35,000 nt of DNA from Ignavibacteriaceae bacterium. GTDB taxonomy: Bacteria; Bacteroidota; Ignavibacteria; Ignavibacteriales; Ignavibacteriaceae. Location: the NCBI GenBank assembly GCA_019638025.1, contig JAHBUO010000019.1:1-35000 (forward strand), given 5' to 3'. This document shows positions 26,126 to 35,000 of this stretch, one piece after another. The notes beneath the pieces were generated by a model. It ran no database searches, was not told where the DNA came from, and saw nothing but the letters and a program-made list of their open reading frames with translations. Numbering within the stretch: the first letter of the stretch is position 1; each line of letters opens with the position of its first letter. The position numbers were made by a program, and so were the translations under genes.

Positions 26126-26713
26126 TCCTAAGTTAATAATCTGTTGAATGAAACGGCGTAGTGGTAAACATTTGTACTGTGACGTTTTGTAAGATTTAAT
26201 AAAACAACATACATTATTGATACCAAAGGAGTAAGTTCCTCATAACAATAAAAAAAGAAAGGAGCGTTGTTATGGGCACACTCAAAGAGAAAATGAAAAT
26301 AGAGTATAAAAGATGTTTTTTTATTTAAACTGTAAGAACAAGAAGAGAGATGAAAATCGGTAAAACAAGTGTTCGAAGATGAAGAGATAGAAACCGAATT
26401 AAATACCCATAGGTTACGCAGAGAGTGGTTTCGCAGAACACAAGCTGATAGTAGTTTCAACATTTCAATTTCTCTTTTCTTTGCTCATTTACAGTTAAAA
26501 TACTTAATAGTTTGCCATACTGATTTGAGGTAAGCAGAATCGCTCTTTTTAGTTGAAATAATTGAATTGCTTTTGTATGAACTTTTCAGTTTGGGCCAAA
26601 TCATAAATCCACACCAAAATATTTAAAATAATTGTAGAGTTTTGTTTAGAAAATTACGAGATTAATCTAAGCAAAATTGTGCTTTATTAAGCGAGGGCAA
26701 AAAACAAGTATCT
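26126..26713. other. 588-bp stretch without a convincing gene
   Basis: No long protein-like frame is visible. A strong AAAGGAG precedes an 18-codon mini-frame from ATG 26272 to TAA 26328 (MGTLKEKMKIEYKRCFFI). In another frame, 26354-26533 stays open for 59 codons and reads protein-like (KQVFEDEEIETEL, then NTHRLRREWFRR). The two do not join by a single shift, since two stops lie between. The region may be a decayed gene or hold a small RNA. The opposite-strand frame 26128-26463 is Ser/Leu/Phe-rich noise. Confidence 0.5.
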
Positions 26714-28867
26714 ATGACACCTATTCATATACTTAAAAAAGTTTTTGGTTACGAAAAATTTAGACCACTTCAGCAAGAGATAATCGACCATATTCTTGAG
26801 AAAAAAGACACATTGGTTATTATGCCTACCGGTGTCGGTAAATCGATTTGCTATCAGATTCCTGCTTTAATATTTGATGGACTTACAATAGTGGTCTCAC
26901 CGCTGATTTCATTAATGACTGACCAAGTTCAGCAACTTAGACAGCTTGGTGTTAACGCTGTTATTCTGAATAGCGCAATAACTACATCAGAATATCAGTT
27001 GAATCTTAAAAAGATAGTTTCCGGTGAATCAAAAATCCTTTACATTGCTCCTGAATCTCTCCTTAAAGAAGAAATTCAGACTATTCTGTTATCAATAAAA
27101 GTTGATTGTTTAACAATAGACGAGGCTCATTGTATTTCTGAATGGGGACACGATTTCCGCCCTGAGTATCGACAACTCGGACAATTAAGAAAAAAATTTA
27201 ATGATGCGGTAGTTGTTGGTCTTACAGCAACAGCAACACCACGAGTTCAAGATGACATTCAGAAATCCTTAAACTTTTCAAAGTCATCAAAATTTATTGC
27301 AAGTTTTAATAGAGAAAATCTTTTACTTCGGGTAATAATACGAACTGACCCACTCCAGCAAACTTTAGCCTTTTTGAAAAATTATGAAAATCAATCGGGA
27401 ATAATTTATTGTTTTTCACGCAAGCAAGTTGATACTCTAGCTGAACAACTAAATGCTTACGGATATTCCGCTAGACCTTATCATGCGGGACTTTCTGATT
27501 CTGAAAGACACAAGAATCAAGATTTATTTATAAAAGATAAAGTTCAAATTGTTGTTGCAACAATTGCATTTGGAATGGGGATTAATAAATCGAACGTTCG
27601 ATTTGTTCTTCATTACAATTTGCCTAAAAATCTTGAGTCATATTATCAAGAAATCGGAAGATCGGGGCGTGATGGTTTAACTTCAGAATGTTTATTGTTA
27701 TTCAGTTATTCTGATATAAATAAAATCCAATATTTTATTGAACAAAAAGAAAATGAACTTGAACGAACTGTTGCAAAAAAACATTTACAGGCAATGGTTA
27801 AGTTTTGTGAATCAACAGTTTGTAGAAGAATTCCTCTAATAAATTATTTTGGAGAAGAGTTTAATACAGAGAATTGTGGAATGTGCGATGTTTGCCTCTC
27901 GAAGCAAAACGAACTTCAAGATTTAACCATCAAAGCACAGATGTTTTTATCTGCTGTAAAAAGAACCGGCGAGATTTTTGGAGCTACTCATGTAATTGAT
28001 GTTCTTACCGGAAGCAAATCGGAAAAAGTTTTATCAAACAAGCATAATAAACTTTCAGTTTATGGTGTAGGAAAGGAAACTTCAAAAAAAGAATGGATGG
28101 TTATTTCTCAGCACCTCATCAATAAAAGTTTACTTATCCGGGATGAAGAATTTGGAAGTTTAAGGTTAACAGAAAAATCTGCGGCTGTATTGCAAAAAAA
28201 GGAAAAAGTTTTTGCAAAGATTCAAGTTCAAGAAGAATCTTTCAAGAAAATTAAAGAACCTGATCAAGCATACGATACTAAGCTTTTCGAAATTTTGAGG
28301 AAGAAAAGGAAAGAACTTGCTGAAGCTCAAGACATTCCACCTTATATGATATTCTCTGATAAAGTAATTGCTCATATGGCAACATACTTTCCACAAAATC
28401 AAAAAGAGATGATGAACATATCCGGAGTGGGTGAGGTAAAATTTCAACAGTATGGAAAAATCTTTCTTGCATTAATAAAATTGTATTGTGTTGAGTATAA
28501 GATTACCGGACAACGTGAGCAGATTAAGCTTCAGAAGATTAAGGAGAGAGCCGAAACAAAACCGCGGCACATCGAAATTGGTGATGCTTTTAACGACGGC
28601 CTTTCGATTAATGATTTAGTTAAAAAATTTGATATTAAACAAGGGACAATTCTCTCTCATCTTTATAAATATTTATTAGAAGGGTTCGATTTAAGAGTCG
28701 ATGGATTGCAAAAATTAAGTAAAGTTACCCAAGATGTTCAAAAGAAAATATTTACTGAATTTAGTCGTGAAGGGACTGATAAACTAAAGCCAATCTTCGA
28801 TAAATATAATGATGTTGTCTCTTATGACGACCTTCATTTATTAAGGATTATTTACCTTACTCATTAA
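26714..28867 (+). CDS. recQ: RecQ-family ATP-dependent DNA helicase
   Basis: The 717-residue 3'-5' helicase of superfamily 2 has Walker A PTGVGKS (38-44), DEAH (136-139, IDEAHCISEWGHDFRPEY), helicase motif TATATP, and HYNLPKNLESYYQEIGRSGRDG (motif VI). The zinc site is C370, C388, C391 and C394. A winged-helix RQC region (about 405-490), an HRDC domain (521-590) and a C-terminal helix-turn-helix-like module (about 618-717) follow. Walker A usually reads GGGKS in RecQ; here Val replaces the middle Gly, with K43 intact. It unwinds recombination and repair intermediates. The ATG at 26714 has a poor ribosome-binding site. It is a single gene, convergent with the yhcH-like gene 27 bp downstream. 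Confidence 0.96.
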   Translation: MTPIHILKKVFGYEKFRPLQQEIIDHILEKKDTLVIMPTGVGKSICYQIPALIFDGLTIVVSPLISLMTDQVQQLRQLGVNAVILNSAITTSEYQLNLKKIVSGESKILYIAPESLLKEEIQTILLSIKVDCLTIDEAHCISEWGHDFRPEYRQLGQLRKKFNDAVVVGLTATATPRVQDDIQKSLNFSKSSKFIASFNRENLLLRVIIRTDPLQQTLAFLKNYENQSGIIYCFSRKQVDTLAEQLNAYGYSARPYHAGLSDSERHKNQDLFIKDKVQIVVATIAFGMGINKSNVRFVLHYNLPKNLESYYQEIGRSGRDGLTSECLLLFSYSDINKIQYFIEQKENELERTVAKKHLQAMVKFCESTVCRRIPLINYFGEEFNTENCGMCDVCLSKQNELQDLTIKAQMFLSAVKRTGEIFGATHVIDVLTGSKSEKVLSNKHNKLSVYGVGKETSKKEWMVISQHLINKSLLIRDEEFGSLRLTEKSAAVLQKKEKVFAKIQVQEESFKKIKEPDQAYDTKLFEILRKKRKELAEAQDIPPYMIFSDKVIAHMATYFPQNQKEMMNISGVGEVKFQQYGKIFLALIKLYCVEYKITGQREQIKLQKIKERAETKPRHIEIGDAFNDGLSINDLVKKFDIKQGTILSHLYKYLLEGFDLRVDGLQKLSKVTQDVQKKIFTEFSREGTDKLKPIFDKYNDVVSYDDLHLLRIIYLTH

Positions 28868-28894
28868 AGAACTGAATCATAAAACGATTAAGTT

Positions 28895-29338
28895 CTAAAA
28901 CTTCACTTTAACAACTACTTTTTTTACATCCGAACGTTTATCAACTTGATTACCCGGGGAATGTACATCTTCGGGGAAAAATATGATAAATTGACCCTTT
29001 CTGAGATTTATAAAATTTGTACCCGGAGTAAAGAGGGCAAAATCTTTATCGTAATCATATTGTTGAATTTCTTCTGTTAAATTAATGTTTGTAAAACCGA
29101 ATTTTTCTTCTCCACTCACAATGTATTGAATATCTACGTATTTTTTGTGAGCTTCCCAAACATTTTCATTTGAAGTTAAATAACTGTTCACAATAGCAAA
29201 GATATCGTCTCCGGAAATCTCATATTTTCCATCTTTGAGAAGTGAAAAATCTGTAATCGAAAGATACTCGAAAGCCGCTTTGAACTTCGGATGAACAGGT
29301 ACATACAAATCTTTATTTTTAATATTATCGGTAATCAT
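28895..29338 (-). CDS. YhcH/YjgK/YiaL-family sugar-related protein
   Basis: The 147-residue cupin-like protein has the family pattern ENVWEAHKKYVDIQYIVSG and IIFFPEDVHSPG near the C-terminus; the conserved His, Glu and Asp residues are thought to bind metal. Members are linked to sialic acid, xylulose or beta-galactoside use (EbgC), but biochemical roles are mostly unclear. The ATG follows the MFS transporter stop by one base, so the two are translated together and probably handle the same compound, probably a sugar or sugar acid. Confidence 0.88.
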   Translation of the reverse strand: MITDNIKNKDLYVPVHPKFKAAFEYLSITDFSLLKDGKYEISGDDIFAIVNSYLTSNENVWEAHKKYVDIQYIVSGEEKFGFTNINLTEEIQQYDYDKDFALFTPGTNFINLRKGQFIIFFPEDVHSPGNQVDKRSDVKKVVVKVKF

Positions 29339-29339
29339 A

Positions 29340-30722
29340 TTATGCTTTTTCTTTAAATCCTTTTAACATCCATTTCCTAGAGAGGAGCAATCCGATGGGG
29401 CTGATTATAGCAATAAACCCATAGATTAACCACATTGTTTCGGTATTCATTTGTGATGGGTCAACTCCTTCGGGACAATAATTCATCAAAAACCATCCAG
29501 AATATAAACTTGTAACAACCTTTGTTAAAAACCAGGGGAATTGTCCGATTCCCATATAAATTCCTGTCATTCCTTTAGGCGCGATTTCTGCAACCCATTG
29601 GAGGAAACGCGGTTGCCACATTGCTTCACCTATTGTCATTATAATCAAGTATCCGAAGAGAGTAAAAATATTAGGCCCAAGCGCTAAAATGAAGGTTGGA
29701 GAAGCCATAACAAATGTTCCGAGTATCATCATTTTAAAAGCATTTTTATTTGAAGTTAATGCTGCAACCATTGGCGTTAAAATGAAAATCAGTATCGGAT
29801 TAAAATTAACAAAGAATTCAAAATTATCACTTACAACACCGGTAAATGCACGACTACAATATTGGGGAAGTGTCAACCAATTATGTGCAAATAATGTTTG
29901 AACCGGAATCAGAATAAAAATGAAAAATAAAAATCTTACATCGCGAAGAGGGAAGTTTTTATAATAATATTTCATTTTTTCTTTTAGGGGAAGATTGCTG
30001 ATTTCATCTTCAGCTTGCTGACTCTCTTTTGGATTTTTTGAGGTTACATCTTTAATTGCTTTATTGGTCAGAATAATTGCAACGATAGCTAATGTTATTA
30101 CTGTTAAAATCACATAAACCCAAAACACACCACTAATACCAAAACTTTTTCTAATTGGGGGAGAAATTAAACCGGGTAAAAATCCGCCGAGGTTCATTAA
30201 TGCATAAAGCATAGCATAACCCATAGCTGCGGTTTTTTCATTAGTAACTTGCTTAATTCCTGCGTAACAAGCCGGTTGATAAATTCCATACCCGATAATC
30301 ACTCCGAAAATTCCAAGCATTGCAATAATGTGGTTTGAAGACCATAAACCGGTAGTAGGTGAAAGGGAAGGAGCTAAGGTAAGAAGAATTCTTCCTATCA
30401 ATATGATTAGTAAGGAGATTTGCAATGACTTTCTCAATCCGATGATATCAACTGTTGCACCTAAAACCAGCATACTCAAAGTAATTCCGGCAGTTAGAAA
30501 CCCGACCATTTGTCCGGCGTGAATATCGTTTAATCCGGTGTATTCATTAAAGTAAATTGCAAGTAATCCAACTACACCGAAATATGTTAATCCCTCTAAA
30601 AAATAGGAAAGATTTATTCCCCATAATGCACGTGATGCCTTTAGTAAATCCTTAAATGGTTGGGTAATTTCGGAATATGTTTGCTTAAGTATATTCGGTT
30701 TTTCAGTTGGTAAATCACTCAT
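29340..30722 (-). CDS. MFS transporter (12 membrane segments)
   Basis: The 460-residue protein has about 12 hydrophobic segments with a charged central loop (about 220-250, with KDVTSKNPKESQQAEDE), typical of the major facilitator superfamily. The first helix pair (ALWGINLSYFLEGLTYFGVVGLLAIYF) and the GIYQPACYAGIKQ segment recall proton-coupled oligopeptide (POT-like) carriers, but sequence alone does not fix the substrate. The partner gene yhcH-like suggests a sugar compound. The gene is read minus, divergent from htpG. Confidence 0.88.
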   Translation of the reverse strand: MSDLPTEKPNILKQTYSEITQPFKDLLKASRALWGINLSYFLEGLTYFGVVGLLAIYFNEYTGLNDIHAGQMVGFLTAGITLSMLVLGATVDIIGLRKSLQISLLIILIGRILLTLAPSLSPTTGLWSSNHIIAMLGIFGVIIGYGIYQPACYAGIKQVTNEKTAAMGYAMLYALMNLGGFLPGLISPPIRKSFGISGVFWVYVILTVITLAIVAIILTNKAIKDVTSKNPKESQQAEDEISNLPLKEKMKYYYKNFPLRDVRFLFFIFILIPVQTLFAHNWLTLPQYCSRAFTGVVSDNFEFFVNFNPILIFILTPMVAALTSNKNAFKMMILGTFVMASPTFILALGPNIFTLFGYLIIMTIGEAMWQPRFLQWVAEIAPKGMTGIYMGIGQFPWFLTKVVTSLYSGWFLMNYCPEGVDPSQMNTETMWLIYGFIAIISPIGLLLSRKWMLKGFKEKA

Positions 30723-30946
30723 TTCAAAAACTCCTTATTTTCAAGTCGTTAACTTACAAATTCTTGATTAATTCTATCGAATAAGTTATAAAATCGGTGA
30801 AACTTTTTTGGGTTGTCTGCTTCTAAATACTTCAGATAAAGAATGAGTGAAATTTAGTAGCTCAAAATTATGCAAAAACTGCTCGAAAATTATTATTTTT
30901 AAGGTCTGAAAAAAAATATGATACTAATAAAATATAGGAGGAAACT

Positions 30947-32854
30947 ATGAGTGAAAATGTAACTCAAAAATATGAGTTCAAAGCTGAAATAAAGCAACTA
31001 CTTGATATACTTGTTCATTCACTTTATACGAGTCGTGAAATATTTTTACGAGAATTAATCTCTAACTCATCTGATGCACTGGACAAACTTCGTTTTGAAT
31101 CGAATAGAGGGACAACAATTCTTGATGCAGACCTCCCTTTCGAAATAAAAATTACTTTTGATGAGAAGAAACAACTTCTTACGATAAGCGATACCGGAAT
31201 TGGTATGACGAAAGCCGATTTAATAAGTAACATTGGAACTATTGCAAAATCAGGTTCCTCTGAATTTTTAAAGCAACTCGCTGATAATAAAACCGATGCC
31301 AATAATATTATCGGAAAATTTGGAGTTGGTTTTTACTCAGTATTTATGGTTGCAAAAGAAGTTGTTATCAGAACAAAATCTCTCAAAATGGATGAACCGG
31401 CAGTTGAATGGAAATCAGATGGTTTAGGAGATTATGAAATTGTTGACCTTAATGAAAACATTAAACGTGGGACAACAATCGAGATTTATCTTAAAGATGA
31501 TGCCAAAGAATTTGCTGAGCGTTATAAAATTGAATCAGTAATCAAAAAGCACTCGAATTTTATTTCGTTTCCAATCTATTTAGATAGCGAAAAAATAAAT
31601 ACTGTTTCTGCGTTGTGGAGAGAACCAAAATCTTCAATAACAAAAGAACAGTACAAAGAATTTTATAAGTTTTTAACTTACGATAACGAAGACCCACTTG
31701 ATGTTATACACGTCTCGGTTGATGCTCCAATTCAATTTAATAGTCTTCTGTTTATCCCGAAAAAGAATTTCGATTTCTTTGGGTTCAATAGAGAAGATTA
31801 TGGGCTCGATTTATATGTAAGAAGAGTATTAATTCAACATAAGAATAAAGATTTATTGCCCGAATACCTTGGCTTTGTTAAGGGGGTTGTAGATTCAGAA
31901 GATTTACCATTAAATATTTCGCGTGAAACTCTTCAAGAGAATATAATCTTTAATAAAATTTCACAAAGTGTAACCGGACAAGTTCTTTCTTACCTTGCAA
32001 AGAAAGCCAAAGATGAACCTGAGCACTACGCTGAATTTTGGAAAGAGCACGGAAAGTACTTCAAACTTGGTTATTCTGATTTTACAAATCTTGAAAAATA
32101 TTCTCAACTTTTGCGTTTTAATTCATCAAATAATGAAGATGCAAACGGACTCACTTCATTTGATGAATATGTTTCAAGAATGAAGGAAGATCAAAAAGAA
32201 ATTTATTATCATTTTGGACCAAGTCGAGCGGCAGTGAGTGTAAATCCTCATATCGAAATCTTTAAAAAGAAGGGAATTGAAGTCCTTTATTTATATGACC
32301 CGCTTGATGAATTTGTTATGAGTTCAATCAGAAAGTTCAAGGATTTTGATTTGAAATCTGTAGAGCAAATCGATATGAAGAAAATCGATAAGTTAAAAGA
32401 TGTTGAATCAGCAAAACCGGAATTTCAAGAACTAAATAAGCAAGAAAAACTTCAGTTCAGCAGTTTAATAGATAAAATGAAAAAGATTCTTGGCGATAAA
32501 GTGATTGATGTTAAAGAATCTCAAAGATTAAAAGATAGTCCTGCATGCCTAATTAATAATGATGAAATGATGACTTCATCAATGCAGAAAATAATGCGTA
32601 TGGCAAATAAGGATTCAGCTCCGGTGAAAAAAACTCTTGAGATTAATAAAGATCATAAACTTGTTAGAAACTTAATAAAAGTTTTTAATGCCAATCCCGA
32701 GGATGAATTTATTAACGATACAGTAGAACAGTTATTTGAAACAGCACAATTGCTTGACGGCGATTTACTTGATACACATACATTAGTATCTCGTATCAAC
32801 AAAATGTTAGAACAATCGAGTGATTGGTACACAACTGTAAAAAATATAAGTTAG
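30947..32854 (+). CDS. htpG: HtpG (Hsp90-family molecular chaperone)
   Basis: The 635-residue ATP-dependent chaperone has the GHKL ATP site: E36 and N40 (RELISNSSDALDKLR), D82 (SDTGIGM) and GKFGVGFYS. Middle- and C-terminal domains are complete, and length fits HtpG. The ATG has an ideal AGGAGG 5 nt upstream (30936-30941), so it is strongly translated. No CIRCE element was seen in the upstream 224 bp. It is a single gene and ends at a strong terminator. Confidence 0.97.
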   Translation: MSENVTQKYEFKAEIKQLLDILVHSLYTSREIFLRELISNSSDALDKLRFESNRGTTILDADLPFEIKITFDEKKQLLTISDTGIGMTKADLISNIGTIAKSGSSEFLKQLADNKTDANNIIGKFGVGFYSVFMVAKEVVIRTKSLKMDEPAVEWKSDGLGDYEIVDLNENIKRGTTIEIYLKDDAKEFAERYKIESVIKKHSNFISFPIYLDSEKINTVSALWREPKSSITKEQYKEFYKFLTYDNEDPLDVIHVSVDAPIQFNSLLFIPKKNFDFFGFNREDYGLDLYVRRVLIQHKNKDLLPEYLGFVKGVVDSEDLPLNISRETLQENIIFNKISQSVTGQVLSYLAKKAKDEPEHYAEFWKEHGKYFKLGYSDFTNLEKYSQLLRFNSSNNEDANGLTSFDEYVSRMKEDQKEIYYHFGPSRAAVSVNPHIEIFKKKGIEVLYLYDPLDEFVMSSIRKFKDFDLKSVEQIDMKKIDKLKDVESAKPEFQELNKQEKLQFSSLIDKMKKILGDKVIDVKESQRLKDSPACLINNDEMMTSSMQKIMRMANKDSAPVKKTLEINKDHKLVRNLIKVFNANPEDEFINDTVEQLFETAQLLDGDLLDTHTLVSRINKMLEQSSDWYTTVKNIS

Positions 32855-32860
32855 TTTTTT

Positions 32861-32898
32861 AGTTGTCTCAAACAAACTTTATGTTTGAGACAACTTTT
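32861..32898 (+). terminator. Rho-independent terminator of htpG
   Basis: A perfect 14-bp stem AGTTGTCTCAAACA / TGTTTGAGACAACT (32861-32874 and 32882-32895) has a 7-nt loop and is followed by TTTT. It starts 6 bp after the htpG stop. Confidence 0.88.
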
Positions 32899-32962
32899 CT
32901 TCAATATTATTGTTGAAGTTTTCTTTATATTTAGTAAAGAATTTAAAAACTTTGACAATCAT

Positions 32963-33463
32963 ATGAAACTCAAAATTATAACGATGTTCGTATTTGCCCT
33001 AATCCTTCTGGGCTGTACAACATCTGACAAACCTAAAATTTCCAGTGAAACTCCATACCCAACTATCGACACATTTTATTGTTCTATAAAAAGCATAGAA
33101 AAAAAATATGATTATTACGATGTCAAACTCGACCGCATAGATTTTCTCTTTTCTGATGCTGCCCAAAAAGCAATGATTGAAGATGGTCTGCTAGAGAAAG
33201 ATGAGTGGCCCCTAAATGATTACTACCTCAGAAATAAAGAAATTGTAATTGAAAATTTCAAGTTTGATAATTCTGTTCAGATAATTATGCAAACCTATTC
33301 GCATAATGATGAAGGGGAGTTTAATTGGAATCAAACAATTTCTATCGCTGATTTTTTGAAAGTTTTTGACAGAACGGATGGAGTTAGTTATATCAATCAT
33401 CCTTTCAATATTATTTGTAACGGAAATAAGATATTAGTTATAAAAGAAAGATATATCCCTTAA
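32963..33463 (+). CDS. Small lipoprotein of unknown function
   Basis: The 166-residue protein starts with a lipoprotein signal (MKLKIITMFVFALILLGC, Cys18 at the lipobox LLGC) and so is likely anchored by a lipid to a membrane. The remaining 148 residues are hydrophilic with no family I recognise. I chose the ATG at 32963 because the lipobox fits; a longer frame from a TTG at 32885 lies in the htpG terminator. No strong ribosome-binding site is seen. It lies 13 bp before the next gene, which may share its transcript. Confidence 0.78.
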   Translation: MKLKIITMFVFALILLGCTTSDKPKISSETPYPTIDTFYCSIKSIEKKYDYYDVKLDRIDFLFSDAAQKAMIEDGLLEKDEWPLNDYYLRNKEIVIENFKFDNSVQIIMQTYSHNDEGEFNWNQTISIADFLKVFDRTDGVSYINHPFNIICNGNKILVIKERYIP

Positions 33464-33476
33464 TGACGAGGTTTTA

Positions 33477-35000
33477 ATGGCTCTTCGATTGACTTTAGTT
33501 CAAATTACATTTTTAAGTTCAATTCTTTTCTCTCAAATCAACTTTGAAACAATCTTTGAGAAAAATTATTCCGAGCTCCCTTTTAAAGTTCGAATTGAGA
33601 ATTGTGGTATTTATTCGATTTCATCATATGATGTAAGTGATAACCAAATTGCTTTTAAATCTTATGATAATAATTTGCTGTACAAATTCAATAGAGAGAA
33701 CGGCTCATTAGAAACATCAATATCGAATTATCTATATGATGCGGTAATAAAGTCAGAGGTATCTTTGGCAAAGGGATTAAATAGAAGTCTGGATCAGCCG
33801 CAAAATTTAAAAAAAGTATTTAGCCAAAATGACTTTAAATTATTTGCTGATGATAACGGCATAATTACAAGTGTTGATGGTGTGATTGCATCAGTAAATG
33901 TAAATCCCGAAAAATTGGAAATCTACTCGCAGTATCTTAAGAATAAATCCTTAGTAGTATCCTTTCCAAAAACTTTGGCGTATGCTTCAATCATCGGCAT
34001 AGACAGAGATAACAATCATTTTCTTATAGTTGAAGAATTTGAATCTCACATTCCATTGAAAGTTTTTAGAAGAATTTTAGTAATCAATTCACTTGGCAAT
34101 ATTATTTCACAATTAGAAATTCCCAATGTTAAGTATTTAACTCTGTTAAAAGAATTTGATATTGACACAGATGGAAATCTTTATCATCTCTATTCAACTG
34201 ATGAAGGAATTACACTCTTTAAGATTTCCGGACTAACTGTAAAGTCTAACAACTTCCATAAATATCCGAATAATTTTATCAAAAATATTCACTTTAATAA
34301 TTATGTAAAAACAGAAGAGTATTCGGGAGACCAGCCATCATGGTCAGAACTAGCTTCGAGCAGATTAGCCGCCGTAAAACTTGGAGAGATTTATGTCCTA
34401 CATAAATATAAAACTACATCCGCAAATTTAGCACCCGTGAATACAACAGATCCTAACGGAGATATTGTTAGAACCCCAGCTTGGTTAATTGAAGGGCTTA
34501 ACGCTAAAGTCCCTTACAAATGGGGAGGATTTCAAACTATCGCACAATTTGATGCAGGTCTTGTTGCAGGAAAATATGCCGGGGATATCCATACTTCGGG
34601 AGTATCGGCACACGCGGTTGGGGTTGATTGTTCAGGTTTTGTTAGTAGATGTTGGCAGTTAACTTATCACTCCGCAACCAGTATGATGCCCGATATTACT
34701 ACTCAATATTCTGATTGGAATTTACTGAAGCCAGGGGATGCAATTCATAAAGTGGGGCATGTGCGCCTGTTTTTGGAAAGAAATCAAAATGGTAGTTTTA
34801 GAATTGTTGAAGCATCTGCAAGGGATTGGGGTGTTGCATATTGGTCATACACTGCATCTGATTTAGCAACATATACTCCAAGATATTATAATAACATGGA
34901 ATCAGATTTTTCACTCAACAGACCAACTTTGCAAAGAGCTGAAATTGTTAACGGTAACGAGATTAAACTTCATTGGACTCTTGATACAGCAAGTGTTACG
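33477..35000 (+). CDS. Secreted NlpC/P60-like protein, C-terminus outside window
   Basis: The frame starts at ATG 33477 (GAGG 5 nt upstream) and stays open to the right edge, about 508 residues. A signal peptide (1-20, ending SILFSQ) leads to about 310 residues of repeated beta strands (possible propeller, unrecognised). A cysteine-peptidase-like region follows: C385 in GVDCSGFVSR and H428 in IHKVGHVRLFLE, a pattern as in NlpC/P60 and related amidases. The third residue may lie near EASARDW. An FN3-like segment (LHWTLD) begins at the edge, and a T9SS sorting domain may follow outside the window. It could cleave peptidoglycan peptides or polypeptides outside the cell. Confidence 0.85.
   Translation, partial: MALRLTLVQITFLSSILFSQINFETIFEKNYSELPFKVRIENCGIYSISSYDVSDNQIAFKSYDNNLLYKFNRENGSLETSISNYLYDAVIKSEVSLAKGLNRSLDQPQNLKKVFSQNDFKLFADDNGIITSVDGVIASVNVNPEKLEIYSQYLKNKSLVVSFPKTLAYASIIGIDRDNNHFLIVEEFESHIPLKVFRRILVINSLGNIISQLEIPNVKYLTLLKEFDIDTDGNLYHLYSTDEGITLFKISGLTVKSNNFHKYPNNFIKNIHFNNYVKTEEYSGDQPSWSELASSRLAAVKLGEIYVLHKYKTTSANLAPVNTTDPNGDIVRTPAWLIEGLNAKVPYKWGGFQTIAQFDAGLVAGKYAGDIHTSGVSAHAVGVDCSGFVSRCWQLTYHSATSMMPDITTQYSDWNLLKPGDAIHKVGHVRLFLERNQNGSFRIVEASARDWGVAYWSYTASDLATYTPRYYNNMESDFSLNRPTLQRAEIVNGNEIKLHWTLDTASVT

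Noticed and set aside
26128..26463. Minus-strand 111-codon frame in the intergenic stretch
   Set aside because: Low-complexity Ser/Leu/Phe sequence, poor start context and no family likeness.
28868..28896. Imperfect hairpin between recQ and the YhcH-like gene (AGAACT-g-AATC / GATT-a-AGTTCT)
   Set aside because: A mismatch in the stem and no clear T tract on either strand make it too weak to call a terminator.
30723..30946. Possible CIRCE or heat-shock element before htpG
   Set aside because: No TTAGCACTC-N9-GAGTGCTAA pattern is present; only AT-rich sequence and the ribosome-binding site.
32885..32962. Longer start for the lipoprotein at TTG 32885
   Set aside because: It lies within the htpG terminator hairpin, and the lipobox fits only the ATG at 32963.

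Overview
The window looks like a piece of an AT-rich chromosome (about one third GC by eye) from the Ignavibacteria/Chlorobi side of Bacteroidota. The main evidence is two proteins with type IX secretion (T9SS) sorting domains containing a QNYPNPFNP-type motif, Ycf48/BNR-repeat and OmpA/TSP3 surface proteins, several multiheme c-type cytochromes, and Chlorobi/Bacteroidota-like housekeeping genes (gmd/fcl, recQ, htpG). No tRNA, rRNA, CRISPR array, insertion sequence or prophage was seen. The lineage call is inference from motifs; no database search was run.

Layout. 1-4683 (minus) is a probable three-gene operon: a dCache/HAMP histidine kinase, a secreted LysM-FecR-fibronectin-like protein whose start overlaps the kinase stop, and a secreted protein that runs off the left edge. 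4901-6803 holds an orphan anti-sigma-like membrane protein and, convergent and overlapping by 14 bp, an L-2-hydroxyglutarate oxidase. 6911-9238 carries fcl and gmd (GDP-L-fucose synthesis) and a small DUF2892-type membrane protein. 9377-10849 is an OmpA porin with five calcium-binding TSP3 repeats. On the minus strand follow two T9SS cargo genes: a Ycf48-repeat protein whose signal peptide is cut off by an in-frame stop (13540-13542), and a nonaheme cytochrome c.

15602-21112 is a compact six-gene operon: nitrilase/omega-amidase, sugar-nucleotide epimerase, Ntn asparaginase/isoaspartyl peptidase, DinB-like protein, HAMP-CPBP membrane protein and pyrimidine-nucleoside phosphorylase. It ends at a hairpin shared with a very acidic small protein (21169-21546, minus). 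21952-26125 is an electron-transfer cluster: a monoheme cytochrome c, a 13-heme c / diheme b fusion that resembles CbcL in architecture, and a seven-heme NapC/NirT protein that resembles ImcH in architecture. A 588-bp stretch with no clear gene separates it from recQ. Then come a YhcH-family protein with an MFS transporter (minus), htpG, a small lipoprotein, and a secreted NlpC/P60-like protein cut by the right edge.

The most interesting theme is respiration to an extracellular or periplasmic acceptor. Two different kinds of predicted quinol-oxidising membrane cytochromes lie side by side, and a nonaheme cytochrome addressed to the cell surface by T9SS is encoded about 6.5 kb away. Together they could form an electron conduit that uses T9SS instead of a porin-cytochrome complex; this is a hypothesis. 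Other items to check are the premature stop in the Ycf48 gene, the HAMP-CPBP protein with an altered glutamate motif, the acidic protein, and the hairpin between the two large cytochrome genes.
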